A stretch of 30,547 nt of DNA from the NCBI GenBank assembly GCA_031376455.1, contig JANMDU010000118.1, forward strand, positions 1-30,547, read 5' to 3'. The notes under the pieces are model-generated. The model had not been told where the DNA came from, did not search any database, and saw only the letters and a list, made by a program, of their open reading frames with translations. Below are positions 14,994 to 22,696 of this stretch, in pieces. Source of the stretch: JANMDU01 sp031376455 (GTDB lineage Bacteria; Pseudomonadota; Gammaproteobacteria; Burkholderiales; Burkholderiaceae_C). Numbering within the stretch: the first letter of the stretch is position 1; the number at the start of each line of letters is the position of its first letter. The position numbers and the translations under genes were made by a program.

Positions 14994-17279
14994 TTAAACC
15001 AAGACGATGGGCTCAATCGCATCGGCCTGCGGCAAGATGCGGCCAATTTTGCAAGTGTGTGGATAGCCTTGCGCTTTGAGCACTTCGATACAAGCATCCA
15101 CTTTGTCAGCCGGCACGCTGGCCAACAGACCACCCGCTGTTTGCGGATCAAAAATCAGCGGATAGCGCGGATGATTGACGAAATGCTCCTGATTTCGTAG
15201 CGCTCTGCGCAGGCGCACATTGGCGCTTTGCAGAGAACTCGTGATACCCGCTTCGATACACTCTTGCGCACCATCGAGCAGGGGCAGGGCTGCCATGTGA
15301 ATCTCTGCATCCACTTCGGAAGGCCGCGTCATCTCGACCAAATGCCCCAGCAGGCCGAAGCCCGTGAGATCGGTGCAAGCTGTAGCGCCATGCTCGCGCA
15401 ACACTTTTGCACCCGTGCGATTGCTGATCACCATGCTGGTCAGTGCCGCATCAATCCAGCGGCCTTTAGCAAACAAGCGATCTTTCGCGGCAAACAAAGT
15501 GCCCGTGCCAATCGGCTTGGTGAGGATCAACACATCGCCTGCTTTCATGCCGCCCTTGCGCATGATCACATCGGGCTTGTCTTCGATCAAGCCATTGATC
15601 GCAAAGCCAAGCGCCAGCTCTTTGCCTTCGCCCGTATGCCCGCCAACCAGTGAGCAATCAGCTTCGTTCAAGACTTCCAAAGCGCCCGTCATCATCTGAA
15701 AGAGCACATCTTCCACCTTGGCGTCCATGCCCGGCGGCACGGTACACACCGCAGTGGCAGTTTGCGCCTGCCCGCCCATCGCCCAAATATCGCCCAGCGA
15801 ATGATTGGCGGCGACTTTGCCAAAAATATACGGATCATCGACAAATGCGCGGAAGAAATCCACCGAATGCACCATCGCCATGCCCGGCGGCACGCGCACG
15901 ACGGCGGCATCATCAGGATCTTTGAGGCCGATCAACACATCATCGCGTTGCAAGGGGTGCAGGTTGCCCAAAGCGCGCTGCAAAATCGTCGCGCCCACTT
16001 TTGCACCGCAGCCGCCGCATCGCATGGCAATTGCGGAGATGGCTTGCAGGGATTCTTCGGAGCTGAGCTTGACGTTGACCAATGCGTTAGATGGCGCTGG
16101 CGCGGCATTGACATCCATCTCAGGAAATTCACTGAATTTGCGCATGAAGCGCTGATCAATCCAATCTTTCCACTTCCAGACCCAGCTGCCTGCAAAGCCG
16201 AGCCAGCCGCGCGAGGCAACAGCGTATTTATCGCCAGTGGAGATCAAGGCGAGCCAGCTTGTTTGCGGCGCGTAATTTTGCAAATCGGTGCCGCCAACTG
16301 CGCGGCGCAGATTCTCCGTCAAAGGCTTGGCCATGCGCACGGCAAACACGCCGGCTTTCTCCAGCTTGAAATTGACCATGCTGGCGATGTCGCCAGCGGC
16401 GTAGATCAGCGGATCTGTCAGAGTTTGCAGCGTGTCTTTGACTTCGACGAAGCCTTCTTTGTCAAGTTGCAAGCCCGTTTGCTTGAGCCATGCCGCGCCC
16501 CCTGCGCGTGTGACCCAGATGATTTCATCCGCATCAAGTTTGAGGCCAGAGGCCGTTTGCAATGTGCCACTGCTCACCTGATTGACCTCGGCGTTGGTGT
16601 GCACTTTCACGCCCCGCTGCGACAAGACGTTTTCAAAGCGGCTGCGCACGCCGGCGTTATGCGTCGGAAGAATCGTTGGCGTACTCGTGAGCAAATTGAA
16701 TTGCAGCTCATCTGGGTTGCGATTGAGTTTGACCAACTCATTGCGCAGCCGATGCTGCATCGCCAGCAGCAGCTCCACGCCGCCCGCGCCCGCGCCCACC
16801 ACGGCAATCGTTGTTTTGCCGGGATGGTTTTTCACGCGCTCCAGTAGCGCGAGCCAACGGTCATTGAAATTACGAATCGGCTTGACGGCAACGGCAAATT
16901 CAGAAGCACCTGGCACGCCGCCGAGCTGCGGCGTCGAACCGATATTGATCGACAGCTGGTCATACGGAACAGGTGGGCGGCTTTTGCAGAGCACTTTTTG
17001 ACCTGAGCGATCAATGCCAATCACCTCATCGCGATACACCCGAGCGCCTGCGAATTGCGCCAATCGAAGCAAATCAATATGCACTTCATCAAACCCATAA
17101 TGCCCCGCTACATAGCCGGGCAGCATGCCGGAATAGGGCGTATGCAAATCGGTGCAAATGAGCGTGAGCCGCACGCCGGGGATCGGCTTCATCCCGAAGC
17201 TTTTGAGTACGCCGACATGGCTGTGGCCGCCGCCAATCAATACAATGTCTCGCAGGACGGGTTGATCTGAAGTTTGCAT
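14994..17279 (-). CDS. senC: Selenide, water dikinase fused to N-terminal FAD oxidoreductase (SenC role)
   Basis: This 761-residue bifunctional protein has two parts. Residues 1-385 form a pyridine-nucleotide-disulfide oxidoreductase of the NDH-2-like type found N-terminal to SelD, with FAD motif LIGGGHSHVG (14-23), NAD motif VVGAGAGGVEL (160-170) and YAAGDIAS (293-300). Residues 412-761 are SelD, which makes selenophosphate from selenide and ATP. It has the catalytic segment CGGCGAK (Cys424, Lys427), an aspartate-rich VHSVDFF and VGGHTGEGKELALGF. Plain SelD has about 345 residues. It starts three bases after senB, so the two are cotranscribed. That position marks it as the selenophosphate supplier for selenoneine synthesis (SenC), though it may also serve selenoproteins or tRNA selenation. 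No clear ribosome-binding site. Confidence 0.9.
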   Translation of the reverse strand: MQTSDQPVLRDIVLIGGGHSHVGVLKSFGMKPIPGVRLTLICTDLHTPYSGMLPGYVAGHYGFDEVHIDLLRLAQFAGARVYRDEVIGIDRSGQKVLCKSRPPVPYDQLSINIGSTPQLGGVPGASEFAVAVKPIRNFNDRWLALLERVKNHPGKTTIAVVGAGAGGVELLLAMQHRLRNELVKLNRNPDELQFNLLTSTPTILPTHNAGVRSRFENVLSQRGVKVHTNAEVNQVSSGTLQTASGLKLDADEIIWVTRAGGAAWLKQTGLQLDKEGFVEVKDTLQTLTDPLIYAAGDIASMVNFKLEKAGVFAVRMAKPLTENLRRAVGGTDLQNYAPQTSWLALISTGDKYAVASRGWLGFAGSWVWKWKDWIDQRFMRKFSEFPEMDVNAAPAPSNALVNVKLSSEESLQAISAIAMRCGGCGAKVGATILQRALGNLHPLQRDDVLIGLKDPDDAAVVRVPPGMAMVHSVDFFRAFVDDPYIFGKVAANHSLGDIWAMGGQAQTATAVCTVPPGMDAKVEDVLFQMMTGALEVLNEADCSLVGGHTGEGKELALGFAINGLIEDKPDVIMRKGGMKAGDVLILTKPIGTGTLFAAKDRLFAKGRWIDAALTSMVISNRTGAKVLREHGATACTDLTGFGLLGHLVEMTRPSEVDAEIHMAALPLLDGAQECIEAGITSSLQSANVRLRRALRNQEHFVNHPRYPLIFDPQTAGGLLASVPADKVDACIEVLKAQGYPHTCKIGRILPQADAIEPIVLV

Positions 17280-17282
17280 AAA

Positions 17283-18242
17283 TTATTGAATTGCTGAAGC
17301 GACGAGGCCTAGGAGTGCGGCCTTCTCAGCAGCGGGGGAAAAAAGAGGAGCGCGAAGCGCACATTGCGATGATAGATGGTCTAAAAAGGCCTTGTCGTTC
17401 TTACATTGATGCAATAACGAAGCGAGCGCGGCTGCATCGCCCACAGGGAAGTAGCCGTCATAGCCGCCGCCCAGCATGCCCACATTGCCATCCATCCGAG
17501 AAGCGAGCACCGGCGTGCCGCTGCACACAGCCTCCATGATCACATGCGCGCCGCCTTCCATTTTGCTGGTGTGAACGAGCACATGGGCGCGCTGAATTCT
17601 TGCCCTAGTTTGAGCATGTTTCAAGCCTCTAGCCCATATATATCCTGCGCAGAGTGCTTCTGTTTCTATAGCGTCTTGTGCAAGCTTTTCATCCAAGCCT
17701 GCGCCGATGTGTGTGATACGAATCTTCGTGTCGCCCTTTAAAAGTCGCGCGGCTTCAAACAAAGTTTGTGGCATTTTCTCGTCGCGCAGATGGCCAACCA
17801 TCACCGCATTCAAATGCTTGTCTGTTTTCGCCAGTGTTTCTCGTGAGCTTGTCGATTGGAAAATCACCTGAGTTTTCGGATGATGCTGCTTGGGCAAGCT
17901 TTTGATGCCCAGCTCTTGTAGCACGATCAGATGCGCCGCTAAATCCAAAGAGGCGCGCGCCTGCGTATCCGTTTGGATGTCGCGGTAAAGATCGGTGCCA
18001 GTCAGCGCCACAATCAAGCCGCGAGAGCCGCGCTGGCCATGCCAAGCGGCAATGGAATCGGCGCTTCGGCGGGCGTGTAAGGCAATCATGATGTCATCCG
18101 ACGCATCCATGTCTGCTCGCCACTGCTTGGTGATGCGGGTACGATAATGTGAAGACAGCATCTGTGCCCATCGCTTGGCGGTCTGCCAGTTGCCATTGTT
18201 GGCATCTGACAGCGCAGGGCTAATAATCACAACAGACAGCAT
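17283..18242 (-). CDS. senB: Selenosugar synthase SenB (glycosyltransferase)
   Basis: This is a 319-residue GT-B glycosyltransferase of the family assigned to selenosugar synthase. SenB joins selenophosphate to a UDP-sugar such as UDP-GlcNAc to make a 1-selenosugar. The family N-terminus is clear: VVIISPALSDANNGNWQTAK, then MIALHARRSADSIAAW and LTGTDLYRDIQTD. The C-terminal half holds AVMVGHLRDEKMP and the nucleotide-sugar site KMEGGAHVIMEAVCSGTPVL, followed by DGNVGMLGGGYDGYFPVGD. The open frame extends to a TTG at 18683, but that part lies inside senA in another frame. The ATG at 18242 begins the family's normal first strand. It is divergent from senA, with only 21 bases between the two ATGs. 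Confidence 0.92.
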   Translation of the reverse strand: MLSVVIISPALSDANNGNWQTAKRWAQMLSSHYRTRITKQWRADMDASDDIMIALHARRSADSIAAWHGQRGSRGLIVALTGTDLYRDIQTDTQARASLDLAAHLIVLQELGIKSLPKQHHPKTQVIFQSTSSRETLAKTDKHLNAVMVGHLRDEKMPQTLFEAARLLKGDTKIRITHIGAGLDEKLAQDAIETEALCAGYIWARGLKHAQTRARIQRAHVLVHTSKMEGGAHVIMEAVCSGTPVLASRMDGNVGMLGGGYDGYFPVGDAAALASLLHQCKNDKAFLDHLSSQCALRAPLFSPAAEKAALLGLVASAIQ

Positions 18243-18263
18243 TTTGGAAATTTTCTTGAATTC

Positions 18264-19487
18264 ATGAACGCGCGAACAGACAACATTGAAACGCCAACCA
18301 TTGGCGCAATGATACGCACATCTGATGCCGCCACACTGGCGCGTGAATTGGTTCGCGTGCGCGGCATCACGTTGGCTCTCTTTGATGCTTACGAGGCAGC
18401 TGGCGTATTGGATGTACCGCGTGGAGAAGAATTTAATCCACCGCTTTGGGAACTGGGGCATGTCGGTTGGTTTCAGCAATGGTGGGTGGGGCGAAATCAG
18501 CAGCGCAATCTGGGCGCGGCCTGCGATCCAGAGCATTCGCGTCTTCCGTGCCCACATCTGAATTTCGCCAACCACGGCGATGATTTGTACAACAGCTCCA
18601 CGATGCCTCATGCGCAACGCTGGGATGTAAAGTTGGTTGGCACGCGTGCCGCAAAAGACTATTTGCAAGCGACGCTTTCGCAAACTTTGCAGACGCTTGA
18701 GCTCGCCGATGGCTCAGATGACGCGTTGTATTTCTATCGCCTCGTTCTGCTGCACGAAGCGATGCATATTGAGGCTGGTGTTTACATGGCGCAGACGTTG
18801 GAGCGAGTTATCGCATTGCCAATGTCGATGCAAATTACTATCAATTCGATAGCGTCTCGCGCAGTTTTTATGCCGGTTAAAGGCCATTTTTACTTAAAAA
18901 ATGAGCTGTGGCAACTGGGATCGCAGCCAAGCGGCTTTTCTTTCGACAACGAGCTGATCGGACAAACCACAAACCTCTCCGCCTTCGAAATCGACGCGCA
19001 TCCTGTGCGCTGGATACAGTATTTGAGCTTTGTCGAAGCCACCGGCTATGCGATGCCGCGCTACGTTCGCAAAGTAGGCCAAGCTTACGAGCATTTGCTA
19101 TTTGGTCACTGGAAGCCACTGGATCTGCACACAAGCGCCGTGCATCTGAACTGGCACGATGCGCAGGCTTATTGCCTTTGGGCCGGTCGCCGCTTGCCAA
19201 CGGAGGCCGAATGGGAGTGCGCCGCGCACACTGAGAAGGATTTCGCATGGGGCCAAGTCTGGGAATGGACGGCCAGCGATTTCTTGCCCTTTGAGGGCTT
19301 CAGCGCGCATCCTTATCGCGATTATTCTGAACCTTGGTTTGGCAGCCGTAAAGTGCTGCGCGGCGCATGTTCGGCTACCTTGCCCATCATGATCAACGCC
19401 AAATATCGAAATTACTTTACCCCAGATCGCACGGACATCTATTCAGGCTTCCGCACCTGTTCAGTTGAGAGCAGCGCTGCGCGTTGA
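18264..19487 (+). CDS. senA: Selenoneine synthase SenA (EgtB-like, non-haem iron)
   Basis: This 407-residue enzyme belongs to the EgtB/OvoA/SenA group. It joins the selenosugar to hercynine using O2, forming the C-Se bond of selenoneine. The N-terminal DinB-like domain carries ELGHVGWFQQWW (His66) and the iron triad HEAMHIE (His164, His168, Glu170). The C-terminal formylglycine-generating-enzyme-like domain (about 230-400) has ALPTEAEWE-type GRRLPTEAEWECAA, WEWTASDF, and VLRGACSATL ending in DIYSGFRTC. EgtB, which makes ergothioneine, looks similar. The divergent senB and fused selD are what identify this as SenA. An internal ATG at 18309 would widen the divergent promoter gap to 66 bases and still leave the full domain. 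No clear ribosome-binding site. Confidence 0.88.
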   Translation: MNARTDNIETPTIGAMIRTSDAATLARELVRVRGITLALFDAYEAAGVLDVPRGEEFNPPLWELGHVGWFQQWWVGRNQQRNLGAACDPEHSRLPCPHLNFANHGDDLYNSSTMPHAQRWDVKLVGTRAAKDYLQATLSQTLQTLELADGSDDALYFYRLVLLHEAMHIEAGVYMAQTLERVIALPMSMQITINSIASRAVFMPVKGHFYLKNELWQLGSQPSGFSFDNELIGQTTNLSAFEIDAHPVRWIQYLSFVEATGYAMPRYVRKVGQAYEHLLFGHWKPLDLHTSAVHLNWHDAQAYCLWAGRRLPTEAEWECAAHTEKDFAWGQVWEWTASDFLPFEGFSAHPYRDYSEPWFGSRKVLRGACSATLPIMINAKYRNYFTPDRTDIYSGFRTCSVESSAAR

Positions 19488-19489
19488 GG

Positions 19490-19507
19490 AACGATTTTCG
19501 TTTTTTG
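19490..19507 (+). terminator. Weak intrinsic terminator between senA and methyltransferase
   Basis: AACGA and TCGTT form a five-base stem with a TTT loop, followed by further T residues. It sits between the convergent stops of senA and the methyltransferase. The stem is short, so this is tentative. Confidence 0.35.
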
Positions 19508-19509
19508 AT

Positions 19510-20133
19510 TTATTTGCGAATGCCGCTGGCCAAATAGCCCATGCCCCATTGCGTTGATTCGACTTGAAATGAGTGACAGTAAGTTTGCACGATGTCCCAC
19601 GGCGACCACAAGTCGGCGGCATTCGCGTTGTACGGTCGGTTTTTCAGCCAAGCCAGCAGATTCAGCGGCCCTGTCCACCATGGAAAGAATTTCATGCCCG
19701 CCATCGCTACGCGCGCGCCAGGCCGCACTTGCCGCATGATGTTGGCCACAGCTTGCGGTGAGCGACAAATATCGTGAACATAGTTGAACAAAACAGCATC
19801 TGCAGCATGGGGCAATGTCACCGTCTCGGCGGCTGCGCACACTTGCCAAAGATTTTGCCAGCCAGCCTCATGCGCCTTGATGCGCCCTTGAGCAAACATC
19901 TCAGGGCTTTGCTCAAACGCTAAGACCGTGCCCTGTGCGCCTACAGCTTGCACAAGCAGGTCATAACTCAAACCGGTACCTGCGCCCACATCCAACACAG
20001 TTTGCCCTGGCTGCAACTGCAACAAATTGATAGCGCGCTGGCGTAAGGGCATCGTGTATTGAGACGACTCATCGTAGTGAGCTGCGGCTTTTCGGTACTT
20101 CGCGATAGAAATCTCGTTGTCAGTATGATTCAT
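19510..20133 (-). CDS. Class I SAM-dependent methyltransferase
   Basis: This 207-residue cytoplasmic methyltransferase has SAM-binding motif I VLDVGAGTGLSYDLL (about residues 43-57), an acidic residue at the end of the next strand (AFEQSPEMF), motif II-like ADAVLFNYVHDI, and RPGARVAMAGMKFFPW. The start segment KYRKAAAHYD is typical of UbiE/phospholipid-type methyltransferases. I cannot assign its substrate. It is convergent with senA, which ends 22 bases away, and divergent from the SMR transporter. This placement makes methylation of a selenium metabolite possible. Generic small-molecule methylation is the alternative. The leader is AT-rich, with no ribosome-binding site. Confidence 0.85.
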   Translation of the reverse strand: MNHTDNEISIAKYRKAAAHYDESSQYTMPLRQRAINLLQLQPGQTVLDVGAGTGLSYDLLVQAVGAQGTVLAFEQSPEMFAQGRIKAHEAGWQNLWQVCAAAETVTLPHAADAVLFNYVHDICRSPQAVANIMRQVRPGARVAMAGMKFFPWWTGPLNLLAWLKNRPYNANAADLWSPWDIVQTYCHSFQVESTQWGMGYLASGIRK

Positions 20134-20172
20134 AAATTATTTGCTTTTTTACCTATTTAATTGTCACGAACT

Positions 20173-20574
20173 ATGCTCAAAGTCTTACAAGCCTTCACTC
20201 CGACCATTTCGCAAGCGTGGATGCTGCTCTCGGTAGCCATTGCGCTGGAGGTGGCCGGGACGACCTGCATGAAGCTCTCGCAAGGTTTTACGCGGCCAGT
20301 GCCCTCTGTGGCGATGTTTGGCTTTTACGCACTCGCTTTCGCCTGTAACACCATGGCGATCAAAACGCTAGATTTGAGCATGACGTATGCCGTTTGGAGT
20401 GGTGTGGGAACGATTGCTACGGCGCTGATCGGCATTTATTATTTCAAAGAAGCGGCCACCGCGATCAAGCTAATGAGCATTTCTTTGATCGTGATCGGTG
20501 TCTTTGGTCTGCATGCAGCTTCTCGCATCCAAGTCGGCGACAAGCCGAGCCTTGCTAGCCCAACGCAGCCTTGA
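20173..20574 (+). CDS. Small multidrug resistance (SMR) family transporter
   Basis: This 133-residue inner-membrane protein has four transmembrane helices. The conserved membrane glutamate is in VAIALEVAGTTCMKLSQGF (helix 1), followed by LAFACNTMAIKTLDLSMTYAVWSGVGT and a third and fourth helix (ALIGIYYF, ISLIVIGVFGL). The family exports small cations in exchange for protons, acting as dimers; some members work as paired heterodimers, but only one gene is present here. A TTG at 20161 would add four residues. The divergent methyltransferase starts 39 bases away. The last 20 bases overlap the convergent patatin gene. Export of a quaternary ammonium compound such as hercynine or selenoneine is an attractive guess, with no direct proof. 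Confidence 0.88.
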   Translation: MLKVLQAFTPTISQAWMLLSVAIALEVAGTTCMKLSQGFTRPVPSVAMFGFYALAFACNTMAIKTLDLSMTYAVWSGVGTIATALIGIYYFKEAATAIKLMSISLIVIGVFGLHAASRIQVGDKPSLASPTQP

Positions 20575-21514
20575 TAAGAGCTGCACGAGCCATGGTGTAC
20601 TTGTAGCCGTCGGCAATAGTACGCAACCGAAATTCTTGGCTCACGTTGACGAAATAACTCATCTCTGGATGTAGCGTCAATGAAGCAACAGCAGCATCTG
20701 GCGCGATCAAGGAGCGCTTGAGCTTATCGCTCTCGCGCCAGCGATCAACGCCCTGAGGAGCCATCTCAGGCCGAGCTGAGGCATCAACCGCCAGCGCTTT
20801 TGATGTTGCCACGCGCTGGTCGTTATATGCCGCAGCTAGCTTCCCCGCGAGCCGCACAGGCATGGGCGCGACCAGATCCGCATCGACAAATTGCGTGCCG
20901 CGAATTCGCACCGGCGTAAACGTGCCCTCAATCGCGCAACTGGCCTGCACAGCTATGCCCGCATCGCCATGGTTGAGCAACACTGTTTTTCGAGATTCGC
21001 GCTCTACAGTTGCTGCAGCAAAGGCAATCGGCAACTTTTGCATCTCACACGTGCCGCAGCGCTCGATCAGCGCTTGATTGACGATTGCAGCCAGCGGCGA
21101 GCCCGTGAATTTACCATCGCCTAAGATAGCCAAGCGCCCCATATCGGTCACGCCGAGATGAAGCGCCATATCTTCTAACTCTCTGGCCTTCAAGCCGCCG
21201 GCATACAAAGCGCCTACCAGCGAGCCGACTGAGCCGCCCACGATCAAATCGGGCTTGTGGCCGAGTTCTTCCAAAGCCTTGATCACGCCCACATGCACAA
21301 AGCCACGCGGCCCGCCTGAGCTGAGCACCCAGATGTTTTGAATCGGCTTTTGCGCGGCAGTGCGTGGCGTGATCAAGTGACGTGGCGCATCTTCGGCATC
21401 GTAGTTGTAATCAGGATTAACGGAGCAACCCACGGAAAAGCCAGAGATGACCAAGCCCGAGGCGAGCAGGGCGCTGCGACGGGTGAACACGACGGGTGGC
21501 GAGAAGCGATGCAT
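20555..21514 (-). CDS. Patatin-like phospholipase family lipoprotein
   Basis: This 319-residue envelope-directed hydrolase has an N-terminal signal of Tat-like appearance (TRRSALLASG) ending in a possible lipobox at Cys30 (SVGC). The patatin domain follows. It has oxyanion loop SSGGPRGFVHVGVIKAL, nucleophile elbow VGGSVGSLVGALYAGG (G-x-S-x-G), and a probable catalytic aspartate in FVDADLVAPMPV, where the usual DGG is DAD. Such proteins hydrolyse acyl chains of phospholipids or other esters. No link to selenium chemistry is apparent. It is convergent with the SMR gene (20-base overlap) and on the same strand as egtD, which ends 31 bases upstream of it. Confidence 0.86.
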   Translation of the reverse strand: MHRFSPPVVFTRRSALLASGLVISGFSVGCSVNPDYNYDAEDAPRHLITPRTAAQKPIQNIWVLSSGGPRGFVHVGVIKALEELGHKPDLIVGGSVGSLVGALYAGGLKARELEDMALHLGVTDMGRLAILGDGKFTGSPLAAIVNQALIERCGTCEMQKLPIAFAAATVERESRKTVLLNHGDAGIAVQASCAIEGTFTPVRIRGTQFVDADLVAPMPVRLAGKLAAAYNDQRVATSKALAVDASARPEMAPQGVDRWRESDKLKRSLIAPDAAVASLTLHPEMSYFVNVSQEFRLRTIADGYKYTMARAALIKAALG

Positions 21515-21545
21515 GCGCTATCGTAATCAAACCGCTCGAAGCATC

Positions 21546-22532
21546 CTAGGCCTTCGCCCAATGCACCGAAAACCAATCTTGCGCGTCGGTGTAGCTTGCC
21601 GGCGCTGCAAATCCTGCCGATTGAAGCAAATCAGCAAAGCCAGCAATCGTCCATTTATAAGAATTCTCCGTGTGGATGCCTTCGCCGCGCTTGAAGCTGC
21701 GAGAGTGGCCTGCCCATTGAACGACGAGATCATGCTTGGCTTGCAAATGCATCTCAATGCGCGAGAGCTTGGTGTCAAAAAAGGCGGAGTGTTGCCAATC
21801 TTGCGGCTTGAAATCACTACCGATCAAGTTGTTGATATTGAGCAGCATGTTGAGGTTAAAAGAAGCCGTCACGCCCAAAGCATCGTCATATGCAGGCTCT
21901 AAAACATCTGCAGCTTTTGCAAGATCAACGCCAATAAGCAGCCCGCCGCCCGCACTGCCGGCTTTGCACAGCGCATGGGCACGTGCCAAAAGCGCTAGGG
22001 CCTCATCGGGCGCGAAATTGCCAATGCTTGATCCCGGATAAAACACCACCACCGGCAGCCCTTTGATTTGGCTTTTTAGCTCCTCGGGCAACAGCATCTC
22101 GCTTGAAAAATCCATGCCCACGCCACTCATGCGAATGCTCGGGTATTGGCGCTGCAGGCAATGCACGGTTTGCCGCAAATACTCGACAGAAATATCCACC
22201 GGAATGTAGTGCGCGGGTTGCAAGGCTTCAAAAAGCTTCTCCGCCTTCTCGCAGCTGCCCGCGCCCAGATCAATCAGCGCTGAGCCTTTGGGAAGCTGCT
22301 GTGATATTTGCGGCAACTGTTGCAAAAGAATAGCGCCCTCAGTGCGGGTGGGGTAATACTCGGGCAGCTCGGTGATGGCATCGAAGAGGCGCGATCCGAG
22401 CGCGTCATACAAGTATTTTGGCGATACGCTAGCCTGCGCTGCCATCAAGCTGGCATTTAGCTCAGCGCGAATGCTGGCCTTGACTGCTGCGCTGTTTGAA
22501 TCGTGAAGTTGATAGAACTGGGGTGTTGTCAT
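21546..22532 (-). CDS. egtD: L-histidine N-alpha-methyltransferase (hercynine synthase)
   Basis: EgtD trimethylates histidine to hercynine using three SAM, the backbone for ergothioneine, and here for selenoneine. The 328-residue length is standard. Family features are LFDAITELPEYYPTRTE near residue 50, SAM motif LIDLGAGSCEKAEKLFEAL, YIPVDISVEYLRQTV, VVFYPGSSIGNF, and the histidine-binding segment PAYDDALGVTASFNLNMLLNIN with the key Tyr and Asn. The C-terminal EMHL and HTENSYKWT segments also match. No egtB is seen, apart from senA. The gene is divergent from the ABC operon, with 164 bases shared between the two starts. No Shine-Dalgarno sequence. Confidence 0.95.
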   Translation of the reverse strand: MTTPQFYQLHDSNSAAVKASIRAELNASLMAAQASVSPKYLYDALGSRLFDAITELPEYYPTRTEGAILLQQLPQISQQLPKGSALIDLGAGSCEKAEKLFEALQPAHYIPVDISVEYLRQTVHCLQRQYPSIRMSGVGMDFSSEMLLPEELKSQIKGLPVVVFYPGSSIGNFAPDEALALLARAHALCKAGSAGGGLLIGVDLAKAADVLEPAYDDALGVTASFNLNMLLNINNLIGSDFKPQDWQHSAFFDTKLSRIEMHLQAKHDLVVQWAGHSRSFKRGEGIHTENSYKWTIAGFADLLQSAGFAAPASYTDAQDWFSVHWAKA

Positions 22533-22696
22533 CGAAGTAGGTCGGAAAAAAGTTAACTTATCTTACTTAGTTTACGCAAGACATTGCCGTTTGGATGCCA
22601 ACGCAAGTCCCGCCTGCAAAAAACGCTGTTTCGCGGTGTAATAAGTCACTGTCAATGATCGACAGTTTATTAATCTTCATTCCTAGGAGTTTTTCC
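22533..22696. promoter_or_regulatory. Divergent promoter region, egtD and ABC operon
   Basis: This 164-base gap separates two divergent starts. It holds ACTGTC and GACAGT (22648-22653, 22661-22666), a six-base inverted repeat with a seven-base loop, about 30 bases before the binding-protein start. AGGAG at 22685-22689 is a strong ribosome-binding site for the ATG at 22697. No firm -35/-10 pair can be named. Confidence 0.45.

Noticed and set aside
15762..16847. 361-codon plus-strand frame opposite senC
   Set aside because: It is antisense to the well-supported SelD fusion and has no recognisable domain; long antisense frames are common in GC-rich genes.
18292..18306. Shared operator between senA and ltnD (GCCA...TGGC)
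   Set aside because: The two sites differ in spacing and flanks; the similarity is too short to claim a common regulator.
18243..18683. N-terminal extension of the senB frame from a TTG at 18683
   Set aside because: It lies wholly inside senA on the other strand and has no family similarity. The ATG at 18242 starts the conserved SenB N-terminus.
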